Source of the DNA: Nocardioides xinjiangensis
Lineage (GTDB): Bacteria; Actinomycetota; Actinomycetes; Propionibacteriales; Nocardioidaceae
Direction of reading: 5' to 3'
DNA length: 64,000 nucleotides
Assembly: GCF_017916455.1 (NCBI RefSeq)
Contig: NZ_JAFMSY010000001.1
Location: 975,977-1,039,976 of the forward strand
Shown here: positions 18,712 through 27,697 of the stretch, in pieces
Numbering within the stretch: position 1 is the stretch's first letter
Layout of the letters: each line of letters starts with the position of its first letter
The notes under the pieces: generated by a model
What the model was told of the DNA's origin: nothing
Database searches by the model: none
Seen by the model: the letters and a program-made list of their open reading frames with translations, nothing else
Position numbers and translations under genes: made by a program

Positions 18712-20535
18712 GTGAGCGGAATCGGCGGACTGCGCGCCTTCTCACCGGGGATCCTCTTCGCCGAGGTGCTGCACGACATGGCTCGACTCCTGGAGCACCG
18801 AGGCCCGGACGACGCTGCGGTCTGGCTCGGAGCGGACGTCGGTCTCGCCCACACCCGGCTGGCGGTCGTCGACGCCGTGCACTCGCGGCAGCCAATGCAC
18901 TCGGTGGACGGGCGGTGGGTGCTCGCCCTCGACGGCACGATCACCAACCACGTCACCCTGCGCACCCACCTGGACTACCCGTTCCGGACCCGAGGCGACA
19001 CCGAGGTGGTGCTCGCCGGCCTGGCCCTGCAGGGCATCAGCTTCGTGGAGCGGCTGGAGGGGCACTTCGCCCTCGTGGCCCACGACCTGCGCACCGACAC
19101 CACCCACCTGGTGCGTGACCGGTTGGGCGTGCGGCCGCTCCACTACCGCCACGTCCCGGGGGGCATCGCCTTCGGGTCGGAGATCCAGGCGCTGCTCACG
19201 GTCGGTCCGCCCGCGCAGGTGGACGCGCGGAGCCTGGACGCCTACCTGGCCTATGGCAGCGTCGCCGCGCCGCACACACTGTTCGAGGGCGTGAAGAAGG
19301 TGCTGCCGGCCCACCGCGTTTCGATCATGCCGGGGGGGCACCTCGAGGAAGCGCACTACTGGGTCCCGCCGGAGTGCGACGCCGACGGCACCTGGACCGC
19401 CACTGACGCGGTCGAGGCGGTCGGCGACGGCGTGCGCGAGGCCGTCCGGGCGGCGCTCGTCACGGACGTCCCGGTCGGCGCCCACCTGTCCGGCGGCCTC
19501 GACAGCAGCCTGGTCGTGGCGCAGGCACAGCAGCTGCGCGGCGACGAGGCCCTGCACACCTTCTCCGCCGCCTTCGGCGACACCTCCGACGACGAGCCGT
19601 CGTGGGCGCTCGCGACCAGCAGCCTGCTGGGGACACGGCACCACGAGGTGCGAGTGCGCGACACCGACGTCCGCGACAACTGGGCGTTGCTGACGCGGCA
19701 CCTCGACGCTCCGGCGTCGGACCCGGTCGCCATCGCGCTTCACAGCCTGGCCCGCACCGCAGGCGACCACGTCCGTGTGGTGCTGTCCGGCGACGGTGCC
19801 GACCAGCTCTTCGCAGGCTGCGCCCGCCACCGGCACGCCCGTCTCTCCGAGCGCTCGGCCCGCATGCACGCCCGCCTGGGCGCCGGCCTCGCCGGTCCGC
19901 TCGAGCGACGCCTCGTCCCCGCGTTGTTCAGCGCGTCCGAGCGAGAGCGACTGCTCGGCAGCCCGGCGCCTCCCGAGCGGCGTACGGCGGCGGCGCCCGG
20001 AGCCGACGCGGTCGACCGGATGCTGCGCCACGAGCTGCGCCGAGCGCTGCCCGACGCGGTGCTCGAGCCTGCGGACCGGCTGACCATGGCGGCATCTCTG
20101 GAGCTGCGGCCGGCGTTGCTCGACCACCACCTGGTCGAGCTCGCCCTTCGTCTCCCGACATCGGTCAAGTTGCGGTCCGGCACCACCAAATGGGTCCTCC
20201 GGGAGGCGGCGCGCCGCCTCCTGCCCGACGACGTCGCCAACCGCCCCCAGCAGTCCGTGCGCGTCCCCCTGGACGCCTGGCTCCGGGCGGGCCTGCGCGA
20301 GCCGGTTCAAGACCGGCTCACGGGGGACGGCTCGTGGGTCTGCAGCACGTTCGACCGGTCGCTGGTCCGCGACGTCGTGGAGCGTCACGACCGCGGCGCG
20401 GACGGTGCCGAGCGCCTGTGGAGACTCGCGTGTCTGGAGATGTGGCACGAGTGCTTCATCGGCGCCGTGCCACTCGTGCCCCGCCCGCGCGGTGTGGCCG
20501 CGGACCGGCCGCTCGCCGAGGGCCCCCACCGATAG
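18712..20535 (+). CDS. Asparagine-synthetase-like protein lacking the glutaminase Cys
   Basis: 607 residues. The C-terminal half is a complete asparagine-synthetase ATP-pyrophosphatase domain, with PP-loop HLSGGLDSSLVVAQ near residue 262 and LSGDGADQLFAGCARH. The N-terminal half has the class-II glutamine-amidotransferase fold, but begins M-S-G-I-G-G where active enzymes have M-C-G-I; the catalytic Cys is Ser. The FNGEIYN region is also degraded to LDGTITNH. Glutamine hydrolysis is therefore unlikely. This is the pattern of lasso-peptide cyclases and of ammonia-using relatives. It begins 13 bp after the response regulator, with GGAG before the GTG, so it belongs to that operon. Confidence 0.82.
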   Translation: MSGIGGLRAFSPGILFAEVLHDMARLLEHRGPDDAAVWLGADVGLAHTRLAVVDAVHSRQPMHSVDGRWVLALDGTITNHVTLRTHLDYPFRTRGDTEVVLAGLALQGISFVERLEGHFALVAHDLRTDTTHLVRDRLGVRPLHYRHVPGGIAFGSEIQALLTVGPPAQVDARSLDAYLAYGSVAAPHTLFEGVKKVLPAHRVSIMPGGHLEEAHYWVPPECDADGTWTATDAVEAVGDGVREAVRAALVTDVPVGAHLSGGLDSSLVVAQAQQLRGDEALHTFSAAFGDTSDDEPSWALATSSLLGTRHHEVRVRDTDVRDNWALLTRHLDAPASDPVAIALHSLARTAGDHVRVVLSGDGADQLFAGCARHRHARLSERSARMHARLGAGLAGPLERRLVPALFSASERERLLGSPAPPERRTAAAPGADAVDRMLRHELRRALPDAVLEPADRLTMAASLELRPALLDHHLVELALRLPTSVKLRSGTTKWVLREAARRLLPDDVANRPQQSVRVPLDAWLRAGLREPVQDRLTGDGSWVCSTFDRSLVRDVVERHDRGADGAERLWRLACLEMWHECFIGAVPLVPRPRGVAADRPLAEGPHR

Positions 20536-20539
20536 GGGT

Positions 20540-20574
20540 TGCGGCGGCCGAGGAGGGGGGCCTCGGCCGCCGCA
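20540..20574 (+). terminator. Strong hairpin after the asparagine-synthetase-like gene
   Basis: A perfect 14-bp stem, TGCGGCGGCCGAGG (20540-20553) with CCTCGGCCGCCGCA (20561-20574), loop of 7, starting 4 bp past the stop codon. No T-run follows, as is usual for high-GC actinobacterial terminators. Confidence 0.7.
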
Positions 20575-20900
20575 CCGGGTCGCCTCGTCCGGATGGACGA
20601 ATCGTGGGGGTTACGTCTTCCGTACGGCGGTGAGCAAACCAGCAGGAGCGGGCTTCCGCCAGCCAGGCGACCCGGCGGTGTGGTGCACCCCTTCGAGGGT
20701 AGGCGTCGCCCTGGACGGTGCCCATCCCACGGACTAGGTATCTCGTCCGCGGCCTGTCGAAGCTCGCCTCCAGCGCCGTGGAAAACCCCCACTGTGCAGG
20801 CCTTTCGCTCATTTGCGGCATGCCTCTAAACGACGCTCGTCCTAGCCTCGCAGGACGGCCGGCAGAGGTGGTCGTCGATCGGTCCGGAAGGGGAATGAGG
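20575..20900 (+). promoter_or_regulatory. Promoter region of the sugar transferase gene
   Basis: About 325 bp without a credible gene. It contains an operator-like palindrome at 20687-20701, a second partial one (CTCATTTGCGGCAT) at 20808-20821, about 80 bp before the start, and the ribosome site GGAAGGGG at 20886-20893. The palindromes resemble those elsewhere in the locus. I see no other structure. Confidence 0.5.
20687..20701 (+). promoter_or_regulatory. Operator-like palindrome, copy 2
   Basis: ACCCCTTCGAGGGTA, matching ACCC-N6-GGGTA. It is about 200 bp upstream of the polyprenyl-phosphate sugar transferase start. Confidence 0.45.
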
Positions 20901-22433
20901 ATGACAGAGGTGTCGGCGAGTGCCGTCACGTCGGCGCCGTCGTTGACCACCACCATCCCTCGTCCTCGCGAGATCGACGCACCCCTGCCGGCCGCCCAGA
21001 CCGTGGCGGCACCGACGCCGCTCGCACCGGTCGCGCTCGCCGCACCGGTCGTGCCCGTCCCCGCAGGCACGGGAACCGACCGGCTCGTCGTCTGTGGGTC
21101 GTCGGTAAGCCGCCGCCGGGCCGTCGGACCCGCCGTGGCCGTCGACTCGGCCGTCGCGCTCGCCGTCGCCGCAGCGGCGGTCTGGTTCGACGTCCTGCCA
21201 CTGGAGGTGTCGCTCGCCGCAGCCGCGGTGTGGCCGCTGGCCCTGCTCGCGGCGGGTCACTACCGCCGCGCGTCGCTGGGCGAGAGCGGCTCGAGGCGCG
21301 CCCTCCGGAGCCTCGGGCTGGCCGCGAAGGCCTCTGTGGTCGCGCTCGCCTTCTCCCCGTGGGCCTCGGCGCACGAGCCGGTGGGGTTGGCGCAGGTGCT
21401 CCTCGCCCTCGGGGCCGCGGCGGCCGTGCACTCCCTGCTCGGCGCACGCCGTCGCCGGTTGCGCGTCGTCCTGGCCGGCCGCCCCCGCGACGTCCGCGAG
21501 GCCGTACGCGAGCTTCAGGACGCCGACGGCCACGACGTCGTCGCGGTGTGCCTGACCAGCGCGTCGCGCACGCCGTTCGCGGACGTCCCCGTCCACGTCG
21601 GGCTGCACACCTCGGTCGAGGTCGCCGCCCGGCACCAGGCAGACGCCCTGGTCGTGCTGCCCGGCGCTCGGCTGTCCTCCGTTGAGCTGCGCCGCCTGCA
21701 CTGGAGCCTGGCGGGGCACGGCGTGGAGCTGTGCGTCGGCACCGGCCTGCTCGACCTGGCGCCGACTCGGACCAACGTCTTCTCCACCGGCGGGCTTACC
21801 CTCGTCCGGGCGCTCCCACCGTCCCTGCGCGGACCACGACGGTGGGTCAAGGCCGCCGTCGAGCAGACCTTCGCCGCGCTCGGGTTGCTGCTGCTGCTGC
21901 CGCTGCTGCTCGCGGTCGGGCTGCTCGTGCGGCTCGACTCGGCGGGGCCGGCGCTCTACCGCCAGCAGCGTGTGGGGCGCGACGGCCGCCTGTTCACGAT
22001 GTACAAGTTCCGGTCGATGACGACCTCAGCGGACGCCGAGCGCACCGGGCTGCTCGACCGCAACGAGTCCGACGCCGTGCTGTTCAAAATTCAGCACGAC
22101 CCGCGCATCACCCGGGTCGGCAAGTGGCTGCGCCGCACGAGCATCGACGAGATGCCTCAGCTGTGGAACGTCGTCCGCGGCGAGATGTCGCTCGTCGGCC
22201 CGCGGCCCGCCCTGCCGCAAGAGGTCGCGCAGTACGGCGTCGACCCGCAGCGCCGCCTCGTGGTCAAGCCGGGCATGACCGGGCTGTGGCAGGTCTCGGG
22301 TCGCTCCGACCTCACCTGGGACCAGTCGGTGCGGCTCGACCTCCGCTACGTCGACAACTGGTCGCTGCGCCTCGACGCCTTGATCCTGGCGCGCACGGTG
22401 CGCGCGGTCCTGACCTCTCGCGGGGCGTACTGA
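20901..22433 (+). CDS. Polyprenyl-phosphate sugar-1-phosphate transferase (WbaP/CpsE-like)
   Basis: 510 residues. Starts chain assembly by moving a sugar-1-phosphate from a nucleotide sugar to the lipid carrier. Four to five N-terminal membrane helices (about residues 75-180) lead to a soluble middle domain, then helix LGLLLLLPLLLAVGLLVRLDS and the bacterial sugar transferase domain: YRQQRVGRDGRLFTMYKFRS, the LFKIQHDPRITRVGKWLRR segment, SIDEMPQLWNVVRGEMSLVG, then PRPALP. All catalytic-domain motifs are intact. The ATG at 20901 is preferred, because GGAAGGGG sits 7 bases upstream; another ATG at 20895 is too close. It is the committing enzyme of the polysaccharide locus. Confidence 0.92.
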   Translation: MTEVSASAVTSAPSLTTTIPRPREIDAPLPAAQTVAAPTPLAPVALAAPVVPVPAGTGTDRLVVCGSSVSRRRAVGPAVAVDSAVALAVAAAAVWFDVLPLEVSLAAAAVWPLALLAAGHYRRASLGESGSRRALRSLGLAAKASVVALAFSPWASAHEPVGLAQVLLALGAAAAVHSLLGARRRRLRVVLAGRPRDVREAVRELQDADGHDVVAVCLTSASRTPFADVPVHVGLHTSVEVAARHQADALVVLPGARLSSVELRRLHWSLAGHGVELCVGTGLLDLAPTRTNVFSTGGLTLVRALPPSLRGPRRWVKAAVEQTFAALGLLLLLPLLLAVGLLVRLDSAGPALYRQQRVGRDGRLFTMYKFRSMTTSADAERTGLLDRNESDAVLFKIQHDPRITRVGKWLRRTSIDEMPQLWNVVRGEMSLVGPRPALPQEVAQYGVDPQRRLVVKPGMTGLWQVSGRSDLTWDQSVRLDLRYVDNWSLRLDALILARTVRAVLTSRGAY

Positions 22434-22593
22434 ACGCCCGCTCGCACCGACCCCTCCCGTCGTGGATCGTGCAGACCAAGAGGGGACCTCGTTCGGATAG
22501 GTTGTCGCGCATGCCACCCACCGCCGCCGGCGCGGATGTGTCCCCTCCGGGGGCGGCGGGCCCCGGCGCGCTCCCCGGCAGGAGAGGCTGAGC

Positions 22594-24474
22594 GTGGCAG
22601 CGGACCCGACGGACCCCCTGGCCCTGCGCCTCGAGGCCCGATCGCAGCGCAAGTCGCTCGGGCGGCTCACCCGGTTGCTGCGCTCGAGCTTCGCACTCGT
22701 GTGGAAGGCGGGCCCGCGCCCCTTCTCGGCCCTCCTGGTTCTGCAGATGGTCGCCGCAGCGGCGCTCGGCCTGCAGGTGCTCGCGGTTCAGCTGGTCCTC
22801 GCCGCCGTGCTCGACGCCGAGGGCGGCTCGGGCTTCGAGAGGGCCGTGGGACCGGTGCTCCTGCTCGCCGGCCTGACCGCACTCACCGCCGTGACCGGCG
22901 CGGTGCAGGGCCAGCTGCAACGCCTCCTCGGCGAGATGGTCGCCCGGTCGATGTGGGCCCGCGTGCTGCACGTGGCCACCGGCGTGGACCTGCGCCACTT
23001 CGAGTCGCCGGAGTTCTACGACCACCTCAACCGGGTGCAGACCAATGCCGTGACCCGCCCCTACCAGGTCACGCAGGGCCTGCTGTCGATGGGGGGCGCC
23101 GCCGCGGCGAGCCTCGGGCTCGGCCTCGCGCTGGCCAACGTCTCCCCCGTGCTGCTGCTGCTCGTCATCGTCGGCGGCGTGCCCTTGCTGCTCACCAGCC
23201 GGCGCGAGTCCCGCCTCGAGTTCGGCTTCGCCGTTGCCCAGACTCCCGTGCTGCGCGAGCGGACGTACCTCTCGATCCTCCAGACCGGTCGCGAGGAGGC
23301 CAAGGAGGTGCGCGCCTTCGGCCTTGGCGGATGGCTGCACGACCGGTTCGACGCCCTCTACGACGGCTACCTCCGCGACCTGCGGCGCCACACCCTGCGC
23401 CGGGCCCTCCTCAGCCTCGTCGGGCAGCTCGGCTCCGCGCTCGTGCTGGGCGGCACGCTGCTGTTCATCGTGTGGCTCATCTCGCGCGGCACCATCGGCG
23501 TGGCTGGCGCCGGCGCCGCGATCATCGGCGTGCGGATGCTCGCCACCCAGGTCCAGGCCGTGTTCCGCGGGGTGCAGGTCATCTTCGAGTCCGGCCTCTT
23601 CCTCGACGACCTGGACTCCTTCCTCGCGCTCGGCGCGCCCGCGCTGGAACAAGGCGGAGGAGCGAAGGCGCCGACGTCGTTCGAGACGATCCGCGTCGAC
23701 GACGTCCGGTTCCGCTACCCCGGTGCCGACCTCGACGCCCTGCAGGGAGTGGACCTCGAGCTGCGCGCGGGCGAGATCGTGGCCCTGGTGGGCGAGAACG
23801 GGTCGGGCAAGACCACGCTCGCCAAGTTGCTCGCCGGCCTCTACCAGCCCGACGGCGGCCGGATCTGCTGGGACGGTGCCGACATCGGCGACTTTCAGCC
23901 GGCGAGCCTCCGTGAGCGGGTGAGCGTCACGTTCCAGGACTTCGTGCGCTACGCCTTCACCGGCACCGAGAACATCGCGGTGGGCCGGGTGGACGCGCCC
24001 GCCTCGCCCGAGGCGGTGCGGGCCGCGGCTCGGGCCGCGGGCGCCGACACAGTGCTCGACGCGCTGCCGGCCGGCTTCGACACGGTGCTGTCGCGGCTCT
24101 TCACAGGAGGCGTCGACCTGTCAGGCGGCCAGTGGCAGCGCGTGGCCCTGGCGCGGTCGTTCTTCCGCGACGCTCCGCTGGTCATCCTCGACGAGCCGAG
24201 CTCGGCCCTCGACCCGCGGGCCGAGCACGCGCTGTTCGCCACGCTGCGCGACGTGCTCGGCGGACGCACGGCCCTGTTCATCTCGCACCGCTTCTCGACC
24301 GTGCGAGGAGCCGACCGCATCGTCGTCCTCGACGAAGGCGCCGTCGTCGAGGAGGGCACCCACACCGACCTCATGGCCGCGGGCGGGTTGTACGCCGACC
24401 TCTACCGCCTGCAGTCCGACACCGACATCGCCGTCGACAGGATGCCGCGTAGTCCCGGCACCCTCGGGGACTGA
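22594..24474 (+). CDS. ABC exporter, fused membrane and ATPase domains
   Basis: 626 residues. Residues ~30-345 are a six-helix type-IV exporter domain; the ATPase has Walker A LVGENGSGKTTLAKLLAG near residue 400, signature VDLSGGQWQRVALARS, and Walker B PLVILDEPSSALD with the H-loop ISHRFSTV. No peptidase C39 domain is present. It is convergent with the NAD synthase at the end of the minus-strand lasso run, a place where lasso clusters often carry their exporter (D protein), so it may export the lasso peptide. An oligosaccharide or lipid substrate cannot be excluded. The start may be the GTG at 22594, following GGAGAGGCTGAGC. Confidence 0.85.
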   Translation: MAADPTDPLALRLEARSQRKSLGRLTRLLRSSFALVWKAGPRPFSALLVLQMVAAAALGLQVLAVQLVLAAVLDAEGGSGFERAVGPVLLLAGLTALTAVTGAVQGQLQRLLGEMVARSMWARVLHVATGVDLRHFESPEFYDHLNRVQTNAVTRPYQVTQGLLSMGGAAAASLGLGLALANVSPVLLLLVIVGGVPLLLTSRRESRLEFGFAVAQTPVLRERTYLSILQTGREEAKEVRAFGLGGWLHDRFDALYDGYLRDLRRHTLRRALLSLVGQLGSALVLGGTLLFIVWLISRGTIGVAGAGAAIIGVRMLATQVQAVFRGVQVIFESGLFLDDLDSFLALGAPALEQGGGAKAPTSFETIRVDDVRFRYPGADLDALQGVDLELRAGEIVALVGENGSGKTTLAKLLAGLYQPDGGRICWDGADIGDFQPASLRERVSVTFQDFVRYAFTGTENIAVGRVDAPASPEAVRAAARAAGADTVLDALPAGFDTVLSRLFTGGVDLSGGQWQRVALARSFFRDAPLVILDEPSSALDPRAEHALFATLRDVLGGRTALFISHRFSTVRGADRIVVLDEGAVVEEGTHTDLMAAGGLYADLYRLQSDTDIAVDRMPRSPGTLGD

Positions 24475-24498
24475 GCGCCGCGCGGGCCGGTCGACCGC

Positions 24499-25488
24499 TC
24501 AGTGGTGGCCGACCTCCTCGATCGGAGCGGCCAGCGCCGGCGGCTCGTGCATGTAGGCGGTCGTGCGTCGCTTCTGCTCGATGTCGCGGAAGACCCGCTC
24601 GACCTGCTCGGTGGTGAGTCCGGTTGCCTCGGCGACCGACTTCGTCGGCACCCCGTGGTTCAGGGCGTACAGGCACAGGTCCATACGTGGGTAGGGCAGG
24701 GAGAAGTAGAATTCCTCCTGCGACTGGGGCAGAGAGTAGGTGTCCGTCGTGGATGGCCGCTCCTGGATCTCCTTCGGCACCCCGAGGTACGCCGCCAGCG
24801 CGTAGACCTGCGTCTTGTAGAGGTGCGCGATCGGCTTGACATCGGCCGAGCCGTCACCCAGCTTCACGAAGAAGCCCTGGTCGTACTCCAGCCGGTTCGG
24901 CGTGCCCGCGACGACGTAGTTCAGCCGGTCGGCGTGGAAGTACTCCAGCATCTTGCGCGTGCGCTGCTTGAAGTTCGTGGCGGCGACGATCTCGAGGTAG
25001 GCGTCCACCGTCAGCCGGTGCGTGCTCCGGGTGCCGTCCGGGGCCTGCACGACCACGGAGTAGAGGCGCAGTGAGTCGGAGTCCACGACGCTCGGCAGCA
25101 CGATCTTGGACTTGTGGTCGGGGCCGTAGTCGGGGACGACGCGGCGGATGGCGTCGTCGCGCCGCCGGTAGCACCCGGCCGCCTCGAGGATCGGCGAGAT
25201 GTCCTCGTGCACCGAGTCGATGCCGAGGGCGTCGGTGAGGCTGGTGCTCAGCTCGAGGGTCTCCTCGGCGGACTCGGCCTCGGGCATGTGCAGGCCGAAG
25301 ACCCGCTCGGAACCGAGCGCGCGCACGCAGAGGGCGGCGACGACGCTCGAGTCGATGCCACCGGACACCGCGACGACCGCACCCTTGCGCTTGTTGCGCA
25401 CCAGGTAGTCGCGGAGCATCACCGTGACGCGGGCGACCTCGGCCTCCTCGTCGAAGTCCAGGACGTCGGGTCCGAACGCTAGCGCCAT
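24499..25488 (-). CDS. NAD synthase-family ATP-pyrophosphatase
   Basis: 329 residues. The PP-loop VVAVSGGIDSSVVAALC lies near residue 40 and the NadE signature (AGTPNRLEYDQGFFVKLGDG, then SADVKPIAHLYKTQVYALA) near 215. NadE normally amidates deamido-NAD using ammonia; no glutaminase domain is fused. Here it is the last gene of a biosynthetic run, overlapping asnB by 10 bp, rather than in an NAD operon. It may supply extra NAD, or may have been recruited to amidate or adenylate a pathway intermediate; the latter is speculation. The ATG at 25488 has GAGGAG upstream. Confidence 0.85.
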   Translation of the reverse strand: MALAFGPDVLDFDEEAEVARVTVMLRDYLVRNKRKGAVVAVSGGIDSSVVAALCVRALGSERVFGLHMPEAESAEETLELSTSLTDALGIDSVHEDISPILEAAGCYRRRDDAIRRVVPDYGPDHKSKIVLPSVVDSDSLRLYSVVVQAPDGTRSTHRLTVDAYLEIVAATNFKQRTRKMLEYFHADRLNYVVAGTPNRLEYDQGFFVKLGDGSADVKPIAHLYKTQVYALAAYLGVPKEIQERPSTTDTYSLPQSQEEFYFSLPYPRMDLCLYALNHGVPTKSVAEATGLTTEQVERVFRDIEQKRRTTAYMHEPPALAAPIEEVGHH

Positions 25489-27479
25489 GCTGTTCTCCTC
25501 TGGGGATCCGCCCGGTCGAAGGCGGTCGTGGGATGGGGCGGGCGGGCCAGGACGCGAGCGCGTCCGTGCCCCAGGAACTGGTCGTGCAGCAGCTGGGCCG
25601 AAAGCACGGCGGCGAGCCGCATGCTGTCGGTGTGTGACAGGGCACGGCCGCGCGAGCGCCGTGCCTTCTCCAGGAGGGAGTGGACCACCCCCGGCTTGAA
25701 GAGGCCGGCCGCCTCGACGGCCTCGGGCGAGGTCACCTCCGCTACCCAGTCGGGTGCGTCGGCACCGACGAAGCCAGAGGCGTCCGGTGCCCGGTAGGGC
25801 TGCTTGGGCCGGGCCACGATCTCCGGGGGAAGGAGGTCTCGGAAAGCGCGCTTGAGCAGGTGCTTCTCGTCGAGTCCGAGCATCTTCTGCCGTGCGGGCA
25901 GCTGCCCGGCGAGCTCGAGCACGCCGGCGTCCAGGAACGGGAAGCGTCCCTCGACCGAGTTGCCCATGAGCATCCGGTCGCCCTGCGAGGCGAGGATGTA
26001 GCCCGGCAGGAGGGTGGTCATCTCCAACCACTGCGCGCGCGAGAGCCCGTCCCACCCGGCGGCCGCGGCGGGCATCTGCTCGACCAGGCCAACGGCCGCG
26101 TCCGGCGCGGCGCCGGACCAGTCCGGGGCCAGCATCGCCTTCAGAGCGGACGTGCTGTCCCACCTCGGCCGGTGCGAGAGCGCCGGGTCCGCCGCGTCGA
26201 GGTTGCGCCCGAAGAAGCCGCGCGCGAACGCGGGCGCCTGGTTGGGGTTGCGGCCCAGCCACGGATAGAGCAGCTCGATCGCGCGGGCGCGCTGCGGCGA
26301 ACCCGGGTCCCGCGCCCAGAACTCGCGCACCTTCGCCTCGCGGAAGATGTCGTAGCCCGCCAGCACCTCGTCTGACCCCTCTCCGGTCACGACCACCTTG
26401 TAACCGGACTCGCGCACCAGGCGCGACAGCAGGAACATCGGAGCGGGCGCGGTGCGCAGCAACGGGGTCTCGGCATGCCGCACGACCTCGGGGAACACCT
26501 CGCCGATGTCGCGGTGCGAGACGACGACGTCGCTGTGGGTCGTGCCCAGCCTCCGCGCCATGGTCGCCTGGTGCTGACCCTCGTCGTACTCGGTCTCGGC
26601 GAAGCGGAGCGAGAAGGTGTGCAGGTCGGCGTCGGTGAACTCCCTGATGATGCCGGCCGTGACCGCTGAGTCGATTCCGCCGGAGAGGTAGGCCCCGACG
26701 GGAAAGTCGCTGCGCTCGAAGCGGAGCTTCGTCGCGTGGATGAGACGCTCGCGCAGAGCTGCGGCGTTGTCGTCGAGGCCGGACGACGTTCCGCCGCCGC
26801 GAACCGGGAACGACGGCGCCCAGTAGGTCCGCGGCTCCCCAACCACCCCGTCACGGCACACCACGTAGGTGCCTGGCAGGACCTGGGAGACGCCGGCGAA
26901 CACGGTGCGGGGGGCGACGGTCGACCAGAAGGTGAGCACCTGGTCCAGGCCGACCGGGTCGAAGGCGCGCTCGACCTGGGGGTCGGCGAAGAGCGCCTTG
27001 ACCTCGGAGGCGAAGAGCAGCCGGTCGCCCACCGACGCGTGATAGAGCGGTCGGACGCCGAGCCGGTCGCGGCACAGCACCAGCTCGGAGGTACGCCGGT
27101 CCCAGATCGCGAGCGCCCACTGGCCGTTGAACCGCTCGAAGCAGCCCGGTCCCCACTCCTCCCACGCGTGCACGATGACCTCGGTGTCGCTGTGGGTCCG
27201 GAAGTCGTGGCCGCGGTCCAGCAGCTGGGCGCGTAGCTCGACGTAGTTGAAGATCTCCCCGTTGAAGGTGACCCACACGTCCTCGCGCTCGCCGCACATC
27301 GGCTGCACCCCGAGCGCCGGGTCGATGATCGCCAGGCGGGTGTGGCCGAGGGCCACCGTCTCGTCGCGGTAGTAGCCGCTGCCGTCCGGGCCGCGGTGGC
27401 TGAGCGCCGTCATCATCCGCAGCAGCGTGTCGGTGTCCGGGACGGCCGTGGGCGCCTGGATCCCTGCGATGCCGCACAT
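25479..27479 (-). CDS. Glutamine-hydrolysing asparagine synthetase-family protein
   Basis: 666 residues. Unlike its two relatives in this window, the glutaminase domain is intact: MCGIAGIQ gives the Cys nucleophile, SHRGPDGSGYY and VTFNGEIFNYVELR the glutamine pocket. The synthetase half has PP-loop YLSGGIDSAVTAGII near residue 265 and TGEGSDEVLAGYDIF. Such proteins make Asn or, in secondary pathways, form amides on other acids. The ATG at 27479 overlaps the stop of the small carrier-like gene by one base, and the 3' end overlaps nadE. The position between a lasso kinase and nadE points to a biosynthetic rather than a housekeeping role. Confidence 0.88.
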   Translation of the reverse strand: MCGIAGIQAPTAVPDTDTLLRMMTALSHRGPDGSGYYRDETVALGHTRLAIIDPALGVQPMCGEREDVWVTFNGEIFNYVELRAQLLDRGHDFRTHSDTEVIVHAWEEWGPGCFERFNGQWALAIWDRRTSELVLCRDRLGVRPLYHASVGDRLLFASEVKALFADPQVERAFDPVGLDQVLTFWSTVAPRTVFAGVSQVLPGTYVVCRDGVVGEPRTYWAPSFPVRGGGTSSGLDDNAAALRERLIHATKLRFERSDFPVGAYLSGGIDSAVTAGIIREFTDADLHTFSLRFAETEYDEGQHQATMARRLGTTHSDVVVSHRDIGEVFPEVVRHAETPLLRTAPAPMFLLSRLVRESGYKVVVTGEGSDEVLAGYDIFREAKVREFWARDPGSPQRARAIELLYPWLGRNPNQAPAFARGFFGRNLDAADPALSHRPRWDSTSALKAMLAPDWSGAAPDAAVGLVEQMPAAAAGWDGLSRAQWLEMTTLLPGYILASQGDRMLMGNSVEGRFPFLDAGVLELAGQLPARQKMLGLDEKHLLKRAFRDLLPPEIVARPKQPYRAPDASGFVGADAPDWVAEVTSPEAVEAAGLFKPGVVHSLLEKARRSRGRALSHTDSMRLAAVLSAQLLHDQFLGHGRARVLARPPHPTTAFDRADPQRRTAWR

Positions 27480-27697
27480 CAGGGACCAGCCACCAGCCGA
27501 CGTACCGTCCGCTCGAGCGCGGCCGGGGGAACCAGGTGCGCGGCGTCGAGCAGGTCGGCGGGGACCGTGACGCCCAGGGCCTCCTCGAGGTGCACCGCGA
27601 TCGCGACGGCCGCCAGCTCGGCGTCGCCCGGCGCGACCGGCACCTCGGCGAGCTCGCCGAGCACCTGGTCGATCGTCGTTGCGTCCACGTTCAGCAT
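27479..27697 (-). CDS. Small acyl-carrier-like protein without the pantetheine Ser
   Basis: 72 residues starting MLNVDATTIDQVLGELAEVP. The middle, APGDAELAAVAIAVHLEEAL, followed by GVTVPADLLDAAHL, fits helix II and loop of acyl carrier proteins, but the DSL motif that receives phosphopantetheine reads DAE, so there is no attachment Ser. It could be a degenerate carrier used as a docking or regulatory partner, or an unrelated small helical protein. It overlaps the kinase gene by 7 bp and the asparagine synthetase by 1 bp, so it is part of the run and is translationally coupled. Similarity was judged by eye only. Confidence 0.6.
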   Translation of the reverse strand: MLNVDATTIDQVLGELAEVPVAPGDAELAAVAIAVHLEEALGVTVPADLLDAAHLVPPAALERTVRRLVAGP

